Below are positions 27,961 through 36,806 of a stretch of 49,910 bases of DNA, in pieces. Position numbers and translations under genes: made by a program. How positions within the stretch are numbered: the stretch's first letter is position 1; every line of letters starts with the position of its first letter. The notes under the pieces are model-generated. The model was not told the DNA's origin. It was given only the letters and a program-made list of their open reading frames with translations, and did not search any database. Origin of the DNA: Rhodobiaceae bacterium (lineage in GTDB: Bacteria; Pseudomonadota; Alphaproteobacteria; RS24); the NCBI GenBank assembly GCA_018660505.1, contig JABJKE010000007.1, forward strand, positions 1 through 49,910. Direction: 5' to 3'.

Positions 27961-29069
27961 AAGGCGCCTCCGTGGCGGCGCGACAAAAGCGCTGGTTGGG
28001 TTTGCACGGTCACCACGGCGCATAAAATGAGGAAGAAAACAATCGGCCAAACAAAAACCAGCGTCGGTTGGTCGCGCGCCACCGCTTGGGCCGATAGGGC
28101 GATGATGCCAATTTGGAAAATAATCGCCAGCAAGACAGATGCCAAAATGCGTCGGCCATAGCCATGCCGATTGAGCCCTCCAGCAGTGACCACGGCAAAG
28201 CTAATCAGCGTGAAAATAAACGGCGCCGCTAAATTGGATATCAACTCTAACCCCCGCGCTTGCATTCTGGCGATGCGCCGGGCGTGGGTGACGCCATAAG
28301 CGGCCGGGTCCAGCAATTGATGGATCATCATGTGGTTGCGGTTCAATTCATTGCGGGTCTTGGTGGCGCCAGTGGCAATGTTGAGCGGCACAAGATAACG
28401 CGAAAAATGGACCCAGGCGCGCTGGCCCTCAGCATCGGTTATTTGCTGCGTGCCTTGTTGAAGCGCGAAATAGCTTTGCTCGGGGGCCTTCACGATTTGG
28501 CCTTTTTTCGCTGTATAGAGGGTCGGCTGTTTGGGCGTCGATGTATCATAAATCATCAGGTCGAGCCATTGCCCTTGCGCGTCGCGGCCGCTGGTATAGA
28601 CGGTCATATTTTGAGTGATATCTTTAAACGCACCAGCTTGCAAATCGCCCAAAGCGAATTGCGTTCGCACGTTTTCGGTTTGGGTTTTCAGCGCTTTCAT
28701 GGCGATGGGGGAAATATAAAAAGCCAGCGCGCCTTGCACCAACATGGTGAGTGTGGCCAAGACGGCGATGGGGCGCAAAATACGCAACGGGCTGAGACCC
28801 GCCGCGGTGAGAGCAAAATACTCATGGTCTTGCAGCAGCCGCACCATTTGCGACAGAACGGTTATCAGCAAGGCTGGGCCAAGGGTGAAGGTCAGAACCC
28901 GGGGTAAAATCAGCAAGCTAATGCCCAAGCTGGAGAAAGGCGAGGCGCCCGCGCTCAAGGTTTTGTCAAATAAATCGAGCACCTGCACCAGCCATATAAC
29001 GGCTGCCAAAACTAGGGTCAGCGCGCATTGGCCTTTGAGTAAACGAATGAATAAATAACGGTCGAGCAT
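27957..29069 (-). CDS. lptF: LPS export ABC transporter permease LptF
   Basis: A 370-residue YjgP/YjgQ family permease with N-terminal transmembrane helices (about 10-110), a periplasmic domain (about 120-270) and C-terminal helices. The start MLDRYLFIRLLKGQ is the common LptF opening. ATG 29069 is used; an in-frame TTG at 29075 adds two residues. It is translationally coupled to lptG. Its upstream region is shared with a divergent acyl-CoA dehydrogenase across about 125 bases. Confidence 0.9.
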   Translation of the reverse strand: MLDRYLFIRLLKGQCALTLVLAAVIWLVQVLDLFDKTLSAGASPFSSLGISLLILPRVLTFTLGPALLITVLSQMVRLLQDHEYFALTAAGLSPLRILRPIAVLATLTMLVQGALAFYISPIAMKALKTQTENVRTQFALGDLQAGAFKDITQNMTVYTSGRDAQGQWLDLMIYDTSTPKQPTLYTAKKGQIVKAPEQSYFALQQGTQQITDAEGQRAWVHFSRYLVPLNIATGATKTRNELNRNHMMIHQLLDPAAYGVTHARRIARMQARGLELISNLAAPFIFTLISFAVVTAGGLNRHGYGRRILASVLLAIIFQIGIIALSAQAVARDQPTLVFVWPIVFFLILCAVVTVQTQPALLSRRHGGAL

Positions 29070-29195
29070 GGCCAAACATACCAGTGCTTTGGGCTCTCGC
29101 CTATAGAGAATGCAAGCTTAAAGGCCAGCTTATCATTGCACCCATGGCAATGTTTGCTTAAGCTTTGGCCAAAGAAAGCTTCTTGGGAGAGGGAT

Positions 29196-30404
29196 ATGGA
29201 TCTGAATTTAACGCAAGAATATGTCAATTTTCGAGCCGAAGTGGCCGCTTTTTTGCAGGCCCATAAAGACGCGGCACCCCATCAAAATGACCGTTCTGTG
29301 CGCAGCGAAAAACGTTTGGCGTGGCAAAAAATATTGCTGGCCCATGGCTATGCCGCACGCACCCACCCGAAACAATATGGCGGCTTTGGCGCCGAGCCCG
29401 ATGCTTTGAAAGCGCGCATTATCGCCGAAGAGTTTTCGCGCGCGAAACTGCCCGGCGGTATTTCCGGTCAAGGCATTAACATGTTGGTGCCGACGTTATT
29501 GGAACTGGGCACGGACGAGCAAAAAGAAAAATATATTAAGCCGACATTGGCCGGCGAAATGGTCTGGTGTCAGGGCTATTCGGAGCCTGGGGCGGGCTCT
29601 GATTTGGCGGCCGTAAAAACCTCGGCCGTGGTCGATGGCGATGATTGGGTTATCAATGGCCAAAAAATTTGGACCAGTACGGCGCAATTTGCCGACATGA
29701 TGTTCTGCCTTGTGCGCACAGAGCCCGAGGCGAAAAAGCACCAAGGCATTAGCTATATTCTCATTGATATGAAAACCCCCGGTATCGAAGTGCGCCCGCT
29801 GATGACGATGACGGGCTTTGCTGAATTCAACGAAGTGTTTTTCACCGATGTGCGCGTGCCCGTCCATTCGATGGTCGGCAAGCGCGGCGAGGGCTGGATG
29901 GTGGCCAATGCCACGCTGACCCATGAACGCGGCATGTTGGGCGACCCCGATGCCGCGCTGTCGCGGCTCAACGCGATTGCCGATATTATGAAGCAAGAAC
30001 ACGTCGATGGCCGCTCGCTGATGGACAACCAAGTTTACCGCGATCGTCTGGTGCAATTGCAGGGCGAAACCTATGCCATGAAAATGAACGGAATGCGCCT
30101 GACCACTTTGTCGACCCAGAAGAAATCGTCTGGCATGGCAGGGCTTTTGGTCAAACTTCAGGGCTGCGAGTTAAACCATCAGATGGCCGAATTGGCCATC
30201 GATGTGATGGGCGAATATGGCATGCTTTACGAAGACAGCCCATTCGTGCGCGACCGCGGCATGTGGCAAACCCATTATATGTTCGACCTTGGGCTGATTA
30301 TCGGCGGCGGGTCGGCGCAAATTCAAAAAAATATCATCAGTGAGCGCGGGCTCGGTATGCCGCGCGAACCCAAGCCAGCGCAAGCTGGCGCGAAAACCAA
30401 TTAG
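29196..30404 (+). CDS. Acyl-CoA dehydrogenase, putative catalytic subunit
   Basis: A 402-residue FAD-dependent acyl-CoA dehydrogenase. It has the N-terminal helical domain, the FAD-binding beta domain (CQGYSEPGAGSDLAA and ING-QKIWTSTAQFAD, about 125-150) and the C-terminal helical domain. The usual C-terminal catalytic Glu (in EGT-S-E-I-Q) is replaced in IIGGGSAQIQK, but E244 in LTHERGMLG falls where isovaleryl- and long-chain-type enzymes carry theirs. GGGAGAGGG precedes the ATG. The next gene, 13 bases on, is a shorter dehydrogenase lacking both glutamates, which suggests a heteromer. The substrate is unknown. Confidence 0.88.
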   Translation: MDLNLTQEYVNFRAEVAAFLQAHKDAAPHQNDRSVRSEKRLAWQKILLAHGYAARTHPKQYGGFGAEPDALKARIIAEEFSRAKLPGGISGQGINMLVPTLLELGTDEQKEKYIKPTLAGEMVWCQGYSEPGAGSDLAAVKTSAVVDGDDWVINGQKIWTSTAQFADMMFCLVRTEPEAKKHQGISYILIDMKTPGIEVRPLMTMTGFAEFNEVFFTDVRVPVHSMVGKRGEGWMVANATLTHERGMLGDPDAALSRLNAIADIMKQEHVDGRSLMDNQVYRDRLVQLQGETYAMKMNGMRLTTLSTQKKSSGMAGLLVKLQGCELNHQMAELAIDVMGEYGMLYEDSPFVRDRGMWQTHYMFDLGLIIGGGSAQIQKNIISERGLGMPREPKPAQAGAKTN

Positions 30405-30417
30405 GAGTCACACAGAC

Positions 30418-31491
30418 ATGCATTTTGGATTAAACGAAGACCAAACCATGTTGCAAGACTCGGTGGGCCGCTATTTAGAGGGCGCATCGGAACTGGCTTT
30501 GGTGCGCGGGTTTGTCGATGGCGACCCCACACTGGCGGCTGATTTGCAAACCGGATTGATGGAACTAGGCGTGCCTTTCGTGCTGATGCCAGCCGAACAA
30601 GGCGGCCTTGGCATGGGCGTTTTAGAAGCCGCGCTCATTCAAGAGGCTTTGGGGCGCAATGTGTCGCCTTCGCCGTTTACCGCGGCCTATGGCATGGCGG
30701 TTATGGCTTTGCGCACCTGCGGCGATAGCGAATGGCTGGGCCGAGTGGCCTCTGGCGAGGTGGTTTTGGGCGTCGGGGCGACCGAGGCCATTGGCGCGCG
30801 CGAAGGCGCGGGTCTGACGCTGAGCGGGGATAAAGTCTCGGGGCGGGCGAGTTTTGTTATGGGAGGCGAAGCGGCGACGCATTTTCTGCTAACCACGGGC
30901 GATCAATTACTGATTGTCGAGCGCGCCAGTGCCGGGGTTCAAGAGGTGGCGCTAACCACCATCGATAAAACCCGCCATGCGATGAACCTAGATTTAGAGG
31001 GCGCCACGGCACATTTGGTTGCGGGCAATAATCATGGCGAAGCGCAAAGCAAAATGATTGATACGGGGCGTGTTTTATTGGCCGCCGATACTTTGGGTGC
31101 GGCGTCTCGGATGTTGGAAAAAGCGGTGGACTATTCGAAAGACCGCGAGCAGTTCAATCGTCCCATCGCCTCGTTTCAGGCGGTCAAACATATGTGCGCG
31201 GAAATGGCAGCCAAATTAGAGCCGTGCCGCTCATTGGTTTGGTATGCGGCCTATGCGCAAGACCATGTGCCAGAGGAGGCGGGGCTGACCTCGCGTTTGG
31301 CCAAAGCGCATCTGTCAGAAGTCGGCAAATTCGTCGCGCGCACCGCCACCGAAGTGCATGGCGGCATGGGCTTCACCGATTTGCTGGGCTTGCATTATTG
31401 GTTCAAACGCATTGGAGCCAATCGTCAATGGCTCGGTGGGCCCCAAGCGGTGCGCGAAGAAGCCGCCAAATTGCAAGGTTGGGTGGCGTAA
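30418..31491 (+). CDS. Acyl-CoA dehydrogenase-like protein, probably non-catalytic subunit
   Basis: A 357-residue acyl-CoA dehydrogenase homologue, short for the family. The fold is recognisable from MHFGLNEDQTMLQDSV at the start to the SKDREQFNRPIASFQAVKH helix. The catalytic Glu is missing at both known places: G217 in DTGRVLLAADTLG, and the C-terminal block reads RQWLGGPQAVREE. The FAD-domain sequence (LGVGATEAIGAREG) is also degenerate. AGGAG precedes the ATG. It is not a pseudogene: frame, length and operon position are intact. It most likely pairs with the preceding gene. Confidence 0.82.
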   Translation: MHFGLNEDQTMLQDSVGRYLEGASELALVRGFVDGDPTLAADLQTGLMELGVPFVLMPAEQGGLGMGVLEAALIQEALGRNVSPSPFTAAYGMAVMALRTCGDSEWLGRVASGEVVLGVGATEAIGAREGAGLTLSGDKVSGRASFVMGGEAATHFLLTTGDQLLIVERASAGVQEVALTTIDKTRHAMNLDLEGATAHLVAGNNHGEAQSKMIDTGRVLLAADTLGAASRMLEKAVDYSKDREQFNRPIASFQAVKHMCAEMAAKLEPCRSLVWYAAYAQDHVPEEAGLTSRLAKAHLSEVGKFVARTATEVHGGMGFTDLLGLHYWFKRIGANRQWLGGPQAVREEAAKLQGWVA

Positions 31492-31497
31492 CGCGCC

Positions 31498-32514
31498 TTA
31501 TTCGGCGGCCATTTGTTGACGCGGGAAACGGATGTAATGGCCAACCATCAAAGTGGCAAATTCCGTCGGCTCGGGTCGTGGGCCGGTGAGCACGCCAGCT
31601 TTGCGCATATCGGCCTCTAAGCGGTCGAGAATAAACGCAATGCTGAGGTCGTCGCTGCCCGAGCGCCATAGGGTTTCTTCGGCTTCATCTTTAAAGCAAT
31701 AGGCTTTCCACGAAATGGAATAGCGCAAATCGGCCCAATCATAGTCGCCCAACACAGTGTCGCCCTCGCGCATTTGCCAATGGTCGTCGCCCATGAAGTG
31801 AAGGCGGGTGGATTTTTCGATAATCGGAATCTCAGGCCGCGTTTGCGTTACCCGCTCAACGCCATGAAACACTTCATCCGTGTCTATCAAAATGGCCGAA
31901 TTATGCTGCGCTTGAATGGCTTCGCGCGTGCCTTGCGGGCCCTCTGGATAAAAAGTAAAAGCGCCGCCTTTGGATTTGCCAAACCACGAAACGCAGGTGG
32001 TGATGGGGATGCGCCATTCGTCGAATAGGCCAGAATGCAACATGGTGACCAGCAGCCATTGCGGCGTCACTTTGCGGTTGGCCCCGCGAAATTCGGGCAC
32101 ATCTGTATGCACGGCCAGCTCTTGGCCTGGCACCAATAGATTGGCAAAAATAATGGCTGGCACAATGCGCTCGACGCCTGAAATTTTGCGCGCTGTTTCT
32201 TTCAATGCCGGATGGTTCATGAAAGGCTCGACGCCTGGCGCTTGCACCTCTTCGCCATAAGCATAAGTCTCGCGGAAATAATTGGTGCGCGAGGCGGCCG
32301 TTTTAAAATCTTCTTCATTGCCGCCGCCGTCGATGCCATTGGCGATATAATTATAGGCCGCATCAAAGCGCTGCGGTAGAGCCTCGCCAATGCCCTCGTT
32401 TTCGGCTTCATTGGCGTAAGGGCCAAAGCTTTCGAAGTTTTCGGCGAGCCGCAACATGGTCTCGGCATCGTCTGCGGCGAGAAATGGATTGAGATGATTG
32501 TAATGTGCGCGCAT
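31498..32514 (-). CDS. Uncharacterised protein with 2-oxoglutarate/Fe(II) oxygenase-like ligand pattern
   Basis: A 338-residue protein not recognised as a named family. It shows H136-T-D138 in ELAVHTDVPEF, H217 in DEVFHGVERV and a following arginine (R226 or R237), which is the H-x-D...H...R arrangement of 2OG-Fe(II) dioxygenases on a double-stranded beta-helix. Strands such as WLLVTMLHSGL, GAFTFYPEG and NSAILIDTD are compatible with that fold. No signal peptide or membrane segment. GGGAG precedes the ATG. It converges on the dehydrogenase pair 6 bases away. The assignment is inference from the pattern; substrate unknown. Confidence 0.6.
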   Translation of the reverse strand: MRAHYNHLNPFLAADDAETMLRLAENFESFGPYANEAENEGIGEALPQRFDAAYNYIANGIDGGGNEEDFKTAASRTNYFRETYAYGEEVQAPGVEPFMNHPALKETARKISGVERIVPAIIFANLLVPGQELAVHTDVPEFRGANRKVTPQWLLVTMLHSGLFDEWRIPITTCVSWFGKSKGGAFTFYPEGPQGTREAIQAQHNSAILIDTDEVFHGVERVTQTRPEIPIIEKSTRLHFMGDDHWQMREGDTVLGDYDWADLRYSISWKAYCFKDEAEETLWRSGSDDLSIAFILDRLEADMRKAGVLTGPRPEPTEFATLMVGHYIRFPRQQMAAE

Positions 32515-32603
32515 TTTGAACTCCCTAAATCTGTTGCCGAAGTTTGTCTAAAACAAGCTGTGTGGTCAAGAGCCATTCCTTCCGAAGGAGGGCTTCCAAA
32601 AGC

Positions 32604-32643
32604 AAAAAAGGCGCTGCGCTTATTTCAGCGCAACGCCTTTTAA
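32604..32643 (-). terminator. Rho-independent terminator of the thiolase gene
   Basis: Read on the minus strand after the thiolase stop: an 11-base stem (32627-32637 pairing with 32610-32620, one G-T pair), a 6-base loop, and then a run of six T with a further T-rich stretch. Flanking A residues on the 5' side extend the stem. It lies in the 143-base gap before the oxygenase-like gene, separating the two. Confidence 0.85.
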
Positions 32644-32657
32644 ACGTTTAAGCGGGT

Positions 32658-33893
32658 TTAGACGCGTTCAATAATCACCGCCGGTGCCATGCCGCCAGCC
32701 GCGCACATGGTTACCAAACCAAATTGTTTGTCTTGGCGTTCCAGCTCATCCAGCATCGTGCCGACGAGAATAGAGCCAGTCGCGCCAATCGGGTGACCCA
32801 AGGCCATCGCTCCGCCATTGACGTTGACGATATCGCGGTCGAGGTCGAGGTCGCGAATAAACTTCTCGGCCACCACAGAAAACGCTTCGTTAATCTCAAA
32901 CAAATCAATGTCGGAGATCGACAGACCGGCTTTGGCCAAAACCTTTTTGGCCGCGGGCACGGGGGCGTTCAGCATTAGGGTTGGGCTGTCGCCCATATTG
33001 GCAATGGCCCGAATGCGCGCGCGCGGCTTCAAGCCATTGGCGTCGGCATAGGTTTTAGACGCCAGCAAAAGCGCTGCCGCGCCATCGACCACGCCGGATG
33101 AATTACCCGCATGGTGGACGTGGTTAATTTCCAAATCTGGATAGGCTTGCGCCACCAATTTGCGGAACGTCGTACCTTGCTCGTCGAGCGGAATATCGGC
33201 CAATTTGGCAAATGATGGGTCGAGCGACGCCAAGCTTTCGAGCGTGGTTTGCGGGCGCGGAAACTCTTCCTTGTCGAGGGCCAATGTGCCGTCTTCGCGA
33301 TGCACGGGGATGAGCGATTTGTCAAAATGACCGTTTTCAATGGCGTTTTGCGCGCGTTGTTGGCTGACATAGGCCAGCGCATCCACGGCTTCGCGGTCGA
33401 TGCCTTCAAGCGTGGCAATCGCATCGGCGCACACGCCTTGGTGCGGCTGCGGATGCACTTCGCGCAGGCGCTCATTGCCATTGTCGAGGAATGGCGAACT
33501 GGCCGCCGCATCGGTGCCAAAGCGCGACATCATTTCTGTGCCGCCTGCGATGGTCATATCTTCCATGCCGGACATAATATTGGCAGCGGCAATGTTCACC
33601 GCCGTAATGCCCGAGCCACAAAAACGGTCGAGGGTCATGGCGCTGGAGCGCACATCATAGCCTGCATCCAGCGCTGCCATACGGCCCAAATCGCCGGCTT
33701 GCGTGCCGCGTTGGGAGCTGGTGCCCCAAATAATATCATCGACTTCGCTGGTGTTGATTTTATTGCGTTCGGCCAGCGCTTTTAAAACAGTGGCTCCCAA
33801 TTGTTGGGGGTGAATATCGGCGAGGGCGCCTTTGCCCGGTTTGCCAACGCCACGCGGTGTGCGGCAGGCATCAATAATATAAGCTTCAGTCAT
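32658..33893 (-). CDS. Acetyl-CoA C-acyltransferase (thiolase)
   Basis: A 411-residue thiolase that cleaves 3-ketoacyl-CoA (or condenses acetyl-CoA). Catalytic residues: nucleophile C92 in RFCGSGITA, His in GGAMALGHPIGATG, and the second Cys in TMCAAGGMAPA, where the usual C-x-G motif reads CAAGG. ATG 33893 is used with GGGAG seven bases upstream; an in-frame start at 33914 lacks support. It is divergent from the third acyl-CoA dehydrogenase. The fatty-acid thiolase role is inferred from the neighbours. Confidence 0.9.
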   Translation of the reverse strand: MTEAYIIDACRTPRGVGKPGKGALADIHPQQLGATVLKALAERNKINTSEVDDIIWGTSSQRGTQAGDLGRMAALDAGYDVRSSAMTLDRFCGSGITAVNIAAANIMSGMEDMTIAGGTEMMSRFGTDAAASSPFLDNGNERLREVHPQPHQGVCADAIATLEGIDREAVDALAYVSQQRAQNAIENGHFDKSLIPVHREDGTLALDKEEFPRPQTTLESLASLDPSFAKLADIPLDEQGTTFRKLVAQAYPDLEINHVHHAGNSSGVVDGAAALLLASKTYADANGLKPRARIRAIANMGDSPTLMLNAPVPAAKKVLAKAGLSISDIDLFEINEAFSVVAEKFIRDLDLDRDIVNVNGGAMALGHPIGATGSILVGTMLDELERQDKQFGLVTMCAAGGMAPAVIIERV

Positions 33894-34001
33894 CAGTAAC
33901 TCCCTAATGGTCAATTTAATTTCTGGCGCTACAGTGTCCCGAAACGGCGGCTAAATCAAGCGCCATCCGGCCAGCATGAGAGATTTTGCCACACCAAAAT
34001 G

Positions 34002-34031
34002 TAGACGCTTCTGCCCGCTTGCTCTTATACT
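34002..34031 (+). promoter_or_regulatory. Candidate sigma-70 promoter for acyl-CoA dehydrogenase
   Basis: In the 194-base divergent gap between thiolase and dehydrogenase, TAGACG (34002-34007) and TATACT (34026-34031) are separated by 18 bases. The -10 matches 5 of 6 consensus positions and the -35 matches 4 of 6. It lies about 55 bases before the ATG at 34088. Confidence 0.4.
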
Positions 34032-34087
34032 CTGGCTTCGCACTTTCGATAAGGCCCGCAACGAAGCCGGTAAATAGGAATAGAATT

Positions 34088-35248
34088 ATGGATTTTCAGC
34101 TCAGTGACCAGCAACGTGAATTGCAAGCAACGGCGCGTAAATTTGCCCGCGCAGAAATGCCCAAAATAGCTGAAGCATGCGAAAAAACCGGCCATCCACC
34201 GGGCCCCGATATGTTGAAGAAACTCGGCGATATGGGGTTTCTCGGCATTAATATTCCCGAAAACCTAGGCGGCTTGGGGCTGGGAAATTTGGAGGCGCTT
34301 TTGGTGTTGGAAGAATTTGCCAAAATCTCCTCGGCCTCGGCGTTCCCTTTGTTCGAGGCCAATGTAGGCCCGGTTCATGCGCTGGTGCATTTTGCCTCCG
34401 ATCGGTTGAAGCAAGAGGTGGTGCCCAAAGTCTGTCGCGGCGAAATGGTTTTGGCGGTCTCTATGTCCGAGCCGCAAGCGGGCAGTGCGCTGACCGATTT
34501 GACGACGCGCGGGGAAGTTAAAAATGGCCAAGTTATTTTGAACGGCCAAAAACGTTGGTGCTCAGGCGGCGGCCATTCCGATGGCTATTTGGTTTACACG
34601 CGCCTCTCAGACGACCCCGGTGCCAAAGGCATTGGCGCGGTGTTTGTGGACAAAGACACGCCGGGTCTCAGCTTTGGCGCGCAAGAAGAATTAATGGGGT
34701 TTCGCGGCGTGCCATCGGCCGATATTTTCCTCGATAATGTGACCGTGCCCGAAGATAATATCGTCGTGCCAGCGGGCGGCTTTCGCAAACTCATGGAAGC
34801 CTTTGACCTCGAGCGCTGCGGCAATGCCACCATGGCTTTAGGCCAAGCCTCGGGGGCTTTGGAAGATGTGCTGGACTACGTGCAAGAGCGCCAGCAATTC
34901 GGCAAAGAGTTGGTCGAGTTTCAAGGCGTGCAAATTAAATTGGCCGAGATGCAAATGCGCGTCGAGGCGGCGCGTCTGCTCATTCATCGCGCGGCGGTAA
35001 ATGCGCAAGATGGCTTGCCCAGCGTTATCGATAGCTCGGTCGCCAAATGTTTTTCCAATGAGATATGCCGCGAAGTAACCGGCGCCGCCTTGCAGCTGAT
35101 GGGCGGCTATGGCTATTCCAAAGCCTACCCGATGGAGCGGCGCATGCGCGACGCTTGGGGCTGGGGCATTGCCGGTGGGGCGATTGATATTCAAAAAACC
35201 AATATCTCCGCCGCCATGGTCGGGCGACGGTTCGACCAACGTCGATAG
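34088..35248 (+). CDS. Acyl-CoA dehydrogenase
   Basis: A 386-residue flavoenzyme for alpha-beta oxidation of acyl-CoA. The FAD/substrate segments AVSMSEPQAGSALTDLTT and NGQKRWCSGGGHSDGY are present, as is the C-terminal QLMGGYGYSKAYPMERRMRDA. The residue normally catalytic near the C-terminus is lost (WGIAGGAIDIQK), but E242 in AFDLERCGNATMALGQ sits where isovaleryl-CoA and long-chain dehydrogenases place their base. ATG 34088 is used, with AGGAA upstream; a longer reading from 33986 is unsupported. Substrate unknown. Confidence 0.9.
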   Translation: MDFQLSDQQRELQATARKFARAEMPKIAEACEKTGHPPGPDMLKKLGDMGFLGINIPENLGGLGLGNLEALLVLEEFAKISSASAFPLFEANVGPVHALVHFASDRLKQEVVPKVCRGEMVLAVSMSEPQAGSALTDLTTRGEVKNGQVILNGQKRWCSGGGHSDGYLVYTRLSDDPGAKGIGAVFVDKDTPGLSFGAQEELMGFRGVPSADIFLDNVTVPEDNIVVPAGGFRKLMEAFDLERCGNATMALGQASGALEDVLDYVQERQQFGKELVEFQGVQIKLAEMQMRVEAARLLIHRAAVNAQDGLPSVIDSSVAKCFSNEICREVTGAALQLMGGYGYSKAYPMERRMRDAWGWGIAGGAIDIQKTNISAAMVGRRFDQRR

Positions 35249-35261
35249 GGGTTGCGAAAGC

Positions 35262-36806
35262 CTACTTCAGAAAATCAGGCATATTGCCTTCAAAAGCATC
35301 GGAGCCCTTGTTGGAAGACTTGCTGTTATCGGCTGCTTTCGGCGCGGCTTTCTTAGGCGCCGGTTTTGGCTTGGCTTGCGCTTTTGGTTTCGGCTCTGAT
35401 TTAGCCTCTGATTTAGCCTCTGATTTAGCTTCCGATTTAACTTCTGGTTTTGTCTCTACGGGCGTTTCCGAAGCAACTTCGGTTGTTTGTTGAGCTTTCT
35501 CACCACGACGTCCGCGATCTAATAGGCCGCGACGTTTTCCGCCTTCGCGCGGCTTGTTTGTTTCGCTTGCCTCAGACGCTTGATTACTCTTTTCATTACC
35601 CTTCTCGGTGCGCGAACGACGATTGCGGCTGCGCGGTTTTTTCTCTTCCGAGCTGGCTTCCTTAGAAGCTGGCTCAGAAGCCGAGGAGCCGCCTTCAAAA
35701 CTGGCGCGCGGGATGGGTTGTTCAATCAGTGCCTCAATGGCTTCGACATATTTGGCATCATTGCGCGTGCCCAAAGTAAAAGCGGCGCCCGAACGACCCG
35801 CTCGGCCAGTGCGGCCAATGCGGTGAACATAATCTTCGGCATGGGTTGGCACATCGAAATTAAACACATGGCTCACGGCCGGAATATCGAGACCGCGCGC
35901 GGCCACATCCGAGGCGATGAGATAGGTCGCATCGCCATTTTTAAACTGGTCGAGCATCCGCAGGCGCATGTGCTGGTCCATATCGCCATGCAGCGACACG
36001 GCTTTATAATTATTCTGCTGCAAATATCTCAGCAGGTCGGCAATGTCGCGTTTGCGGTTGCAAAAGATAATGCCATTGGCCACCTCTTCCGCCTCAAACA
36101 GCGAGCGCAGGGCGTCGCGTTTTTTGGCCGGAGCCACTTCGAGCAATTGCTGGGAAACATTATCATTGGTCGAAGACGGACGCGCCACTTCAACGCGCAC
36201 CGGTGCCGATAAAAATTGCTCCGACAGACGGGTAATCTCTGGCGGCATAGTGGCCGAGAAAAACAGGGTCTGGCGAGTGAAGGGCACCAGCGAGACAATC
36301 CGTTCGATATCGGGAATAAAGCCCATATCCAACATGCGGTCGGCTTCATCGATAACCAACACCTCGACGCCGCGCAGCAAAACGCCGCCGCGTTCGACAT
36401 GGTCGAGCAGGCGGCCTGGCGTGGCAATCAGCACATCGGCGCCGCGCAAAATAGCCTGCTCTTGGTCTTTAAAGCTCACGCCACCGATGAGCAGCGCTTT
36501 GTTCAATTTGGTGTTTTTGCCATAGAGGTCAAAATTTTCCGCTACTTGAGCGGCCAATTCGCGCGTTGGCTCTAGAATAAGCGTGCGCGGCATACGCGCT
36601 TTGGCGCGGCCTTTCATCAAGCGATGGATCATCGGCAAAGTGAAACTGGCGGTTTTACCCGTGCCGGTCTGGGCAATGCCCAAAACATCGCGGCCCGCTA
36701 AAACTTGCGGAATGGCTTCCGCCTGAATGGGGGTGGGTTCGGTGTAGCCAACTTCGTTGATGGCTTTCATGATTTCTGGCGCGAGGCCGAGGCTATCAAA
36801 ACTCAT
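35262..36806 (-). CDS. DEAD-box ATP-dependent RNA helicase (RhlE-like)
   Basis: A 514-residue RNA helicase acting in RNA remodelling and decay or ribosome assembly. Motifs in order: Q motif GYTEPTPIQ (20-28), motif I AQTGTGKT (45-52), PTRELAAQ, DEAD (153-156), SAT (184-186), ARGLDIPAV and HRIGRTGRAG (about 330). From about residue 380 the tail is low-complexity, rich in Lys/Glu/Ser/Ala, with SEAK repeats near the end, and is probably a disordered RNA-binding extension. GGAAG precedes the ATG. A hairpin-rich leader lies upstream. Confidence 0.93.
   Translation of the reverse strand: MSFDSLGLAPEIMKAINEVGYTEPTPIQAEAIPQVLAGRDVLGIAQTGTGKTASFTLPMIHRLMKGRAKARMPRTLILEPTRELAAQVAENFDLYGKNTKLNKALLIGGVSFKDQEQAILRGADVLIATPGRLLDHVERGGVLLRGVEVLVIDEADRMLDMGFIPDIERIVSLVPFTRQTLFFSATMPPEITRLSEQFLSAPVRVEVARPSSTNDNVSQQLLEVAPAKKRDALRSLFEAEEVANGIIFCNRKRDIADLLRYLQQNNYKAVSLHGDMDQHMRLRMLDQFKNGDATYLIASDVAARGLDIPAVSHVFNFDVPTHAEDYVHRIGRTGRAGRSGAAFTLGTRNDAKYVEAIEALIEQPIPRASFEGGSSASEPASKEASSEEKKPRSRNRRSRTEKGNEKSNQASEASETNKPREGGKRRGLLDRGRRGEKAQQTTEVASETPVETKPEVKSEAKSEAKSEAKSEPKPKAQAKPKPAPKKAAPKAADNSKSSNKGSDAFEGNMPDFLK
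35395..35442. repeat. 12-bp tandem repeats in the helicase tail
   Basis: Four 12-base units (TCTGATTTAGCC and variants at 35395-35406, 35407-35418, 35419-35430 and 35431-35442; a fifth is degenerate) encode SEAK repeats on the minus strand. Two copies are identical, which suggests recent slippage. In-frame changes in copy number would alter tail length without disrupting the helicase core. Confidence 0.85.

Noticed and set aside
30418-31491. Second acyl-CoA dehydrogenase as a degraded pseudogene
   Set aside because: The frame is intact with a good start and tight operon spacing; lack of the catalytic Glu fits a non-catalytic subunit.
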